Shown: piece by piece, positions 58,227 to 64,000 of the stretch | How the letters are laid out: each line of letters opens with the position of its first letter | Numbering within the stretch: the first letter of the stretch is position 1 | Assembly: GCA_039962225.1 (NCBI GenBank) | Contig: JAMPKV010000010.1 | Span: 186,001 to 250,000, forward strand | Length of the DNA stretch: 64,000 nt | Source: Microcoleus sp. AS-A8 | GTDB taxonomy: Bacteria > Cyanobacteriota > Cyanobacteriia > Cyanobacteriales > Coleofasciculaceae | Reading direction: 5' to 3' | Position numbers and translations under genes: made by a program | The notes under the pieces: model-generated | Told to the model about the DNA's origin: nothing | Database searches by the model: none | Seen by the model: only the letters and a program-made list of their open reading frames with translations

Positions 58227-60074
58227 TTATCTCCCCTTTTGTTCGGTGATACAAGATGCCTGTAGAACCACTAAATCCGGGTTCTGAAAAACGGCACAGC
58301 GCTGTGCAACCCTGGGTAAAGCGGGGATAATCCCTTGCTCCCACTTGCTGCGAGCCTCGGCTGTAGCCGGAAATTGTTTCAGCCACCGACTATTGAGTTC
58401 AGGAGGTGGTTGCTTTTGGCTGGAATTAGGGTTGAGATAGGCGGCAAGGTACGATCGCTCTACAATCCAAAAATCAACACCATACTTCTGAATCAAGCCC
58501 TGCAATTGGTTGACATCGGGACTATATTGTGCAGCAAGCAAATCCGTCACGCGCTGACGAATCTGAGTGTAGTAACCCTGATGGTAAGGCAGAGCAGACT
58601 CCTGGGATACTAAAACTGAGCGATTGGTAAAGGTGGGTAAGTCATCGGTTACGGGTGCCAAAGATGCGATTAGGGTATCCTTCGGTTGCTGCGAGAAGAA
58701 CTTATACAGTTCTGGCATCTTCCCCTCCCGATAACCCGAAATACTGGGTAAGGGAACGCCCTTCAAATTCAACAAATTTAAGACAACGGGATAGGAAACC
58801 AGTGCAATACCTAAGAGTGCAGTTAAAGCCAGTGCCCTAAACTGTCGCCTTAAACGTTGGGTAGGAGTGCCGTCTTGTGCCCACCGGAAAAGAGCATCCA
58901 ACAGGATAATGAGTGCGATCGCACCCGCTAGAGCCGTTAAGAGGCGGAAACTATACTGCGTGTACCGACTGGGCAAATAAAGTTTAAACAGTAGGGCATG
59001 GGCGGCAAGAAACAAACCCAAAGAAACTACGCCAATTTCTGATAAAATCTGAATATTCTGGGTTACCCCTTTGACTAAAGGGAAACGAGACGGATGGCGT
59101 AGCTCGTAAAGCAACAACAGCGTCAAGCCCAAGAATAAGAGTGGTAAATAAAAGTAAGGCAAACGCGCCCACTCATAAGGAAATAAACCACTGCGATCGG
59201 CATAAAGCCAAAACTCGAAGGGACTATGGAGGAAAAAGCGCGATCGCCCTTCATCCGCAAACTCTGGCATCGTTCTCGCTTGGGCAACTGTGGTAGCAGG
59301 GCCAAAGGGAGAGGACTCCAAAGCTAGAGGTAATAAGACAAACAGTGTCACGCCTAAGCCCGTCGCACAGAAAAGATAATCCTGGCGATCCCTAGAAAGT
59401 CGCAGTTTTCCCTGTTCCCAGCGCCATAATCGTACAAACAGAACGCCAGCACTAATCAGCATCACCGAGGGATAAAATAAGCCTTGCAATGCCAGCGCCA
59501 CTAAACAAGGCAACAGGGAACGCCGCAGTAAATAGTAGACAAAAGCCAGAAATAGCGGATACAAAAACGCTCTAGCCGTACCCGAAACCAAGTCATCTTT
59601 CAGCCAAAGACTGTGGTTCAGCAATAACGTCGAAACAAATCCTGCCGCCGGGATAGGAAACAACTGTAGGCATATCCCAAAACAGTAGGCTGTGGCAATT
59701 AATCCCAGAACAATGGGCAACAATTTACTGAAGATAATCGGGTCAATTCCAATTGCAGCCGCTAGCTGATATATTGCCTTATAGCCCGGTTGTGCCACCG
59801 ATTGAAAATAATCGGCAATTAAATCCTGGGGAAACAACTCTGAGTCTAAAAACCGCCGCATCCAAAACACATGCTGCCTCGCATCATCTTGCACCACATA
59901 AGGGCTACTGAAGGCTTTTCGCAGTGCCATCAAGCCGAACATGGCAGCACAAGACAGACTTAAACTGAACCCAAAAATTACCTGAGGGCTGGACGTTTTA
60001 TCTGTCGGAGTCGTTAGCCATTGACGCAGGCGCGTTACCCAGTCTGAATCAGCAGATGGAATCATGGGAGTCAT
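58227..60074 (-). CDS. GT-C-like polytopic membrane glycosyltransferase
   Basis: A protein with about twelve hydrophobic segments (626 residues from ATG 60107; I favour ATG 60074, 615 residues). The first loop has VVQDDARQHVFWMRRF, the acidic DD motif of GT-C transferases that use polyprenyl-phosphate-linked sugars. A C-terminal soluble domain (about 450-626) contains YGVDFWIVERSYL. It probably adds a sugar to a surface polymer or protein in the periplasm. It is divergently transcribed from a GT2 synthase likely to make the lipid-linked donor, at a 45-75 base interval. Confidence 0.75.
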   Translation of the reverse strand: MTPMIPSADSDWVTRLRQWLTTPTDKTSSPQVIFGFSLSLSCAAMFGLMALRKAFSSPYVVQDDARQHVFWMRRFLDSELFPQDLIADYFQSVAQPGYKAIYQLAAAIGIDPIIFSKLLPIVLGLIATAYCFGICLQLFPIPAAGFVSTLLLNHSLWLKDDLVSGTARAFLYPLFLAFVYYLLRRSLLPCLVALALQGLFYPSVMLISAGVLFVRLWRWEQGKLRLSRDRQDYLFCATGLGVTLFVLLPLALESSPFGPATTVAQARTMPEFADEGRSRFFLHSPFEFWLYADRSGLFPYEWARLPYFYLPLLFLGLTLLLLYELRHPSRFPLVKGVTQNIQILSEIGVVSLGLFLAAHALLFKLYLPSRYTQYSFRLLTALAGAIALIILLDALFRWAQDGTPTQRLRRQFRALALTALLGIALVSYPVVLNLLNLKGVPLPSISGYREGKMPELYKFFSQQPKDTLIASLAPVTDDLPTFTNRSVLVSQESALPYHQGYYTQIRQRVTDLLAAQYSPDVNQLQGLIQKYGVDFWIVERSYLAAYLNPNSSQKQPPPELNSRWLKQFPATAEARSKWEQGIIPALPRVAQRCAVFQNPDLVVLQASCITEQKGR

Positions 60075-60118
60075 AACATCAGTTGTACTTTGAGCAATAC
60101 AATGCAACTCATGTCCTG

Positions 60119-61057
60119 ATGCTTGGAAAACAGCACATCATGCAGAAAAGCACACGGTTGGGTGAGGCATTTTCCCCCAAACGAGAACTGATAGAGGCGA
60201 CTTGTCCGGCTTTTTCGCTGGTACTCCCGGTGTATAACGAAGAGGAAGCGATCGCCTCAACCCTCGATGAACTTCAAACAATTCTACGCTCTACGGGTTG
60301 CGAATACGAGATTATAACCGTTAACGATGGTTCCACCGATCGCACTGGGGAGATTTTGTGCGATCGTCAAGATATTCGGCTAATTGAGCATCGTCGCAAT
60401 CGAGGATATGGTGCTGCACTCAAGACGGGAATTCGACATGCGAAGTATCCTTTAATCGTGATTACCGACGCCGATGGTACCTATCCGAATGAGCGAATTC
60501 CTCAATTAGTGAGTTTGACAACCCAAGCAGACATGGTTGTCGGTGCCAGAATTGGCGCGAATGTTCAATATCCAACCATCCGCAAAATCCCCAAATGGTT
60601 TCTCGTGAGATTTGCGGAATGGGTATCCCTCTCTTCCATCCCTGATTTGAATAGCGGAATGCGCGTATTTCGCAAAAGTGTGGTGGAAACCTTCCTCAAA
60701 ATTCTGCCCGATACTTTCAGTTTTACCACCACCATCACGATTGCCATGCTGACGAACAATTATATTGTTCATTACGAGCCGATTGATTATCGATATCGAA
60801 TTGGTAAAAGTAAGATTAAGCCTATTCGAGACACCTTGCGTTTTGTGCAATTAATTTTACGGACTGGCGTATACTTTGCTCCGTTGAGAGTGTTTTTACC
60901 TTGGGCAACTGTGTTTTTCTGCGGTTGCATGTTTACCCTGATTCAGGATATTTTCGTGCGCGAAGATTTAACAGAAAGAACACTTATTCTGTTTATCGCT
61001 GCCACTCAAACCGCCATGTTTGCCTTGTTAGCGGACATGATTGACAAACGAACTTGA
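60119..61057 (+). CDS. GT2 glycosyltransferase, DPM1/GtrB-like with C-terminal membrane helices
   Basis: Start ATG 60119 (312 residues; ATG 60140 gives 305). The GT2 core is FSLVLPVYNEEEAIASTLDE, EIITVNDGSTDRT, GYGAALKTGIRHAKYPLIVI, DADGTYP, VVGARI and DLNSGMRVF. Two C-terminal membrane helices (VFLPWATVFFCGCMF and LILFIAATQTAMFALLADM) give a GtrB/DPMS type, which transfers a sugar to polyprenyl phosphate. It is divergent from the GT-C-like gene, with which I infer a functional pair (GT2 makes donor, GT-C transfers). Confidence 0.87.
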   Translation: MLGKQHIMQKSTRLGEAFSPKRELIEATCPAFSLVLPVYNEEEAIASTLDELQTILRSTGCEYEIITVNDGSTDRTGEILCDRQDIRLIEHRRNRGYGAALKTGIRHAKYPLIVITDADGTYPNERIPQLVSLTTQADMVVGARIGANVQYPTIRKIPKWFLVRFAEWVSLSSIPDLNSGMRVFRKSVVETFLKILPDTFSFTTTITIAMLTNNYIVHYEPIDYRYRIGKSKIKPIRDTLRFVQLILRTGVYFAPLRVFLPWATVFFCGCMFTLIQDIFVREDLTERTLILFIAATQTAMFALLADMIDKRT

Positions 61058-61136
61058 TTAAATAAGAATGAAGTGTAAAAACTGTTAACGTAAGGACACA
61101 GAGTACCGTATTGAAAATCCATAATTCATACTTAGA

Positions 61137-62717
61137 TTGACCTTGCAATTGCCAACAAAGATTTGTATAAATTCAGCATTACAACAACTGACTTTCAATG
61201 CCGGATTGATACTGAAGCTAGTAGCACTGAGCCTAACAGGATTCGCGATTGATACTACTTTATTGACCAGCAAATCGGCTCATGCCTTAGCTTCCCAATC
61301 TCCAAATCTGCCTGTTGCCCAGAAAAACTCAACGACTGAATCAATCTGTCCTGCCCAATTAGGAACAGCGATTGAGGCAGTTATGAATCGTCCCCAATTC
61401 CGCCGTGCGCGTTGGGGTATTTTAGTGGAACCATTATCACCAGAAATCAGTGATCGCGCCCTTTATAATCTCAATGGCGATCGCTATTTTATCCCCGCTT
61501 CCAACACCAAGTTACTAACCACTGCTGCTGCTTTACTGGCACTAGGTTCAGACTATCGAATTCGTACCTCTGTTTATGAAGCCGATGAGGGTGTATTGCG
61601 AGTAATAGGACGCGGTGACCCCAGTATTACGAATGCTCAACTGAAAGACTTGGCACAACAGCTAAGGAGTCAGGAAATTCGTAACATTAAAAAACTCATT
61701 TTAGAGGATAGCTACCTGCAAGGGGATGTAGTCAATCCGACCTGGGAATGGGAAGATATCCAGTTCGATTACGGGACACCCGTGAATAGCTTAATATTGA
61801 ATCAAAATGCGGTAGAACTAACTTTATCACCCCAGCAACTCGGTCAACCGTTGCGCGTGAGTTGGTCTGATGCGATTGCATCGAGGCAGCGGAAAATTGC
61901 AAATCAATCTATGACGGCTGAAGTCGGAACGCCCAATTCTGTAACCATTACGGCTGTTTTAGGTCAATCCGTATTGTGGGTAAAAGGACAACTCCCTATT
62001 GATGCGAATCCCGAAACATTTGGCATGGCAATTCTTGACCCAGCCAATAATTTCTTACAGCACTTCCGGAATGCACTGGCATTAGAAGGAATTACCGTTC
62101 AGCAGGCATCTGTAATTTCTAAAATTAGCACAAATCAGAAACAAGAATTAGCCGCCATTGAATCTCCCCCCTTATCCCTTTTGGTATTCGAGACGAATCA
62201 GGAAAGTAATAATCTTTATGCTGAGGTGCTGTTGCGAACCTTACAAGTATCGGCTCAGCAATTGCCAGATACCAGTCCTAACCGCAACTCAGCGGATATA
62301 GGACTCCAACAACTGAAAGCCACTTTAACCGCGTTAGGAGTTGACCCGGAAAGCTATATTATCGTGGATGGTTCAGGACTATCTCGTCACAATTTAGTCA
62401 GCCCAAAAGCGATCGCACAAACCCTCCAGCTTATGGCAAAAACCCCGCAAGCTAGAGTTTACCAAGATTCCTTACCTGTTGCTGGCGTCAGTGGTACCCT
62501 GAAGAATCGTTTTCGCAATACAATGGCTCAAGGCAATATCCAAGCTAAAACCGGCAGTATGACCGGTGTTTCTGCATTATCCGGTTATCTGAATGTCCCT
62601 GGCTATCAACCCTTAGTTTTCAGTATCATGGTTAATCAATCGGAGCAATCTTTGACAACATTACGCCAAGGGATTGATGAAATTGTTTTGTTGCTAACTC
62701 GCCTACGTTCTTGTTAG
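61137..62717 (+). CDS. dacB: D-Ala-D-Ala carboxypeptidase/endopeptidase PBP4
   Basis: A 526-residue class C penicillin-binding protein of the PBP4/DacB (S13) family. The active-site Ser122-x2-Lys125 (PASNTKLLT), Ser357-x-Asn359 (ESNNLYAE) and Lys471-Thr-Gly473 (KTGSMTG) are intact, as is DGSGLSRHN. The N-terminal hydrophobic segment (about 22-45) is a signal peptide or anchor. It cleaves the terminal D-Ala of peptidoglycan stem peptides and may hydrolyse cross-links. The start codon is TTG 61137 in the open frame; a later ATG or GTG start would be possible. Region before the first motif is longer than in E. coli. Confidence 0.9.
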   Translation: MTLQLPTKICINSALQQLTFNAGLILKLVALSLTGFAIDTTLLTSKSAHALASQSPNLPVAQKNSTTESICPAQLGTAIEAVMNRPQFRRARWGILVEPLSPEISDRALYNLNGDRYFIPASNTKLLTTAAALLALGSDYRIRTSVYEADEGVLRVIGRGDPSITNAQLKDLAQQLRSQEIRNIKKLILEDSYLQGDVVNPTWEWEDIQFDYGTPVNSLILNQNAVELTLSPQQLGQPLRVSWSDAIASRQRKIANQSMTAEVGTPNSVTITAVLGQSVLWVKGQLPIDANPETFGMAILDPANNFLQHFRNALALEGITVQQASVISKISTNQKQELAAIESPPLSLLVFETNQESNNLYAEVLLRTLQVSAQQLPDTSPNRNSADIGLQQLKATLTALGVDPESYIIVDGSGLSRHNLVSPKAIAQTLQLMAKTPQARVYQDSLPVAGVSGTLKNRFRNTMAQGNIQAKTGSMTGVSALSGYLNVPGYQPLVFSIMVNQSEQSLTTLRQGIDEIVLLLTRLRSC

Positions 62718-62753
62718 GAATTGTCAGGTGCCTCGCGACGCACCCTACTACTT

Positions 62754-63218
62754 TTAATCCATTGGGTCGCAGCGGATTTCAATCATAAAGCCATCCGGGT
62801 CATAGAAATAAATTCCTCGTCCTGTAGGGCGCGAAAGGGGGCCATGGTCGATCAGAATTTGATTTTCTCGTAGCACTTCAACCGCTTGGTCAAATAACTC
62901 TGGCGCGATATCAAATGCTAAGTGATTGGCACGAGTAAAACCCCGTTTGGGGTCAGGGTCGGGTGGTACAAGTTCCGGTTCCCAAAACAAATCAATTACT
63001 GTGCCATCGGGAGTGACAAAGTTAGCCACTTTCCCCGCCGCGACTAACTCAACAAGGGTTTTTGGAACCTCCTCACCCTGTAGTTCGTGCAGACCAAGAA
63101 TAGTACCATAGAAGTGACGAGAAGCCTGCATATCATGTACATTCAAGGCAATGTGATGTACTCGACGTAAAGTTCCTAGGGCAAGGCGAGTTTTGAGACA
63201 ATCAGAGGTAGATACCAT
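62754..63218 (-). CDS. VOC (glyoxalase/dioxygenase fold) family protein
   Basis: A 154-residue VOC-fold protein. Metal-site His in VHHIALNVHD; Glu-like residues in IRCDPMD region (GFMIEIR) and His in TRANHLAFDI, so at least one metal-binding set is present. The C-terminal GRGIYFYDPDGFMIEIRCDP is the family signature. Members include glyoxalase I, fosfomycin resistance and extradiol dioxygenases; the reaction is unknown. Its N-terminus overlaps the end of the truncated DUF262 reading frame. Confidence 0.85.
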   Translation of the reverse strand: MVSTSDCLKTRLALGTLRRVHHIALNVHDMQASRHFYGTILGLHELQGEEVPKTLVELVAAGKVANFVTPDGTVIDLFWEPELVPPDPDPKRGFTRANHLAFDIAPELFDQAVEVLRENQILIDHGPLSRPTGRGIYFYDPDGFMIEIRCDPMD

Positions 63219-63669
63219 AACAAGAATTACTCAGTGGATAACTGTTAATACGGTCAAATATATTATTGATTATTGCTTCATCTGAAGATGGAACATACTC
63301 AACAGCAAATTGATATTTCCAAAAATCTTGCTTGACTTTTATATCCAAATATTTGAAGTATTTACCTCTAAGTCTTGTAATAGTTGCAGTTTCACTTACA
63401 GGAAATTTATTTTCAACAAATTCAAACAGAGTATATAACCTTTGTTTGCCATCAACAATACTAAATTTAGAGATGCCATCAGGAGTAATTTCTTGATACA
63501 AAAAAAATGCAGGTGCTGGATAACTATTAAGTACAGTATCAATAAAAAAATCTTTGTAATCTTGATTCCAAACGCTGCGTCTTTGATAGGCTGGATCGAG
63601 ATCGAGGAGATGTCTGGTGTAAATATCCCAAAACCAAGATACCGTTTGAAAATTGATTAGTCTACTCAT
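63202..63669 (-). pseudogene. DUF262 protein, truncated after the N-terminal domain
   Basis: A 155-residue fragment: DPAYQRRSVWNQDYKDFFID, ILTDGISKFSIVDGKQRLYT (DGxQR motif) and KYQFAVEYVPSSDEAIINNIFDRIN. In the family the last segment continues into the rest of DUF262, but here it turns into NSYPLSNSCYGIYL and ends at the VOC gene. So the C-terminal half of DUF262 is lost, and any DUF1524 too. It is a different subfamily from the full-length protein at 51660. The remnant is unlikely to be active. Confidence 0.7.
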
Positions 63670-63794
63670 CTAACTTTATCCATAATAGGGTTAGCTGTAA
63701 TCAATCCATACTTTGCATGATTTGGGTTTGATTGGTTCATGACTCATGTAGGATTATTCTAGCGATACCAATAAAGACAAGCTACTCAAGACGA
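63670..63794. other. Spacer
   Basis: A 125-base spacer between the DUF262 remnant and the ABC transporter tail. No feature recognised. Confidence 0.3.
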
Positions 63795-64000
63795 TCACCG
63801 ATTTGGTTTTACTGTCGGGTAGCCCAACATTTGGAAGTAGAGTCCCTGTCGGGCAAGGAGTTCGGCATGGGTGCCATCCTCAACAATCTCGCCCTCCTGC
63901 ATCACAAAAATCCGATCGCAGTCTACGGCAGTTTCCAGCCGATGCGTGACTAAAATGATGGTTCGAGAACGGCGTAGACGCTGGAGCGTCTCTATCACCC
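63795..64000 (-). CDS. ABC transporter ATP-binding/permease protein, C-terminal end only
   Basis: Partial; the gene continues beyond the right edge. Visible: RTIILVTHRLETAVDCDRIF with the H-loop His, VMQEGEIVEDGTHAELLARQ and GLYFQMLGYPTVKPNR. This is the last 67 residues of an ABC exporter-type ATPase (MsbA/LmrA/HlyB class). The Walker A and signature motif lie outside the window, so nothing further can be said. Confidence 0.88.
   Translation of the reverse strand, partial: VIETLQRLRRSRTIILVTHRLETAVDCDRIFVMQEGEIVEDGTHAELLARQGLYFQMLGYPTVKPNR

Overview
The window is chromosomal DNA from a cyanobacterium, probably a large-genome filamentous one. The evidence is a phycobilisome core operon (apcE-apcA-apcB-apcC), a cyanobacterial-order ATP synthase operon (atp1-I-H-G-F-D-A-C), an ssl1498-type light-harvesting-like small protein, many copies of the HIP1 octamer GCGATCGC, and dispersed palindromic and short tandem repeats. 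The nearest species cannot be named from sequence reading alone.

Layout. 1-4061 (minus strand): a compact operon of an NTF2-like membrane-anchored protein, a processive-type GT2 glycosyltransferase, a D-aminoacylase-like amidohydrolase and an Mpo1-like protein cut by the window edge. 4403-12941 (plus strand): nine tightly packed genes encoding a GNAT-like protein, two Rieske oxygenases, a ferritin-like diiron protein, an AurF-like diiron protein, a 2Fe-2S ferredoxin, a sterol desaturase/fatty-acid hydroxylase family membrane oxygenase, a hexapeptide acyltransferase and a GH3-type adenylating enzyme. There is no PKS or NRPS. I regard this as the most interesting system in the window: an oxidation-rich pathway with its own electron carrier and its own acyl/amide-forming enzymes. 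13157-15187: DUF1294, a broken PIN toxin with its antitoxin, a Uma2 protein and the 56-residue ssl1498 homologue.

15376-19703: DUF2358 protein, Get3/ArsA-type ATPase, ABC1 kinase and a small membrane protein. 20011-25627: an orphan MalF-type permease with an overlapping unknown gene, a modular exoprotein (DUF4114, DUF4114, TP-repeat linker, SdrD-like, PQQ sugar dehydrogenase) and a type IV pilin-like G/H protein. 25749-31452: purN, CPBP protease, DUF3326, a 64-residue ORF, a TPR protein that has lost its CHAT domain, a secreted trypsin-like protease and a ferredoxin.

31684-38305: the ATP synthase operon, with inverted STRR arrays in two spacers and a clear terminator after atpC. 38553-44121: a secreted protein, a TPR-CHAT gene interrupted by one in-frame stop, a second Uma2 protein and a SAM methyltransferase. 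44489-50098: phycobilisome core genes; ApcE carries four linker repeats. 50297-64000: ftsW, a single-chain GmrSD-like DUF262/DUF1524 protein, bioF, a GNAT pseudogene, a TPR protein, a GT-C-like/GT2 divergent pair, a PBP4-type carboxypeptidase, a VOC protein, a truncated DUF262 gene and the C-terminal end of an ABC transporter.

A recurrent theme is genome plasticity. Repeats sit inside reading frames: in the GH3 gene a 21-nt stretch is identical in reverse complement to two intergenic copies. Both TPR-CHAT genes are broken at the same domain boundary, and there are four other decayed or truncated genes.
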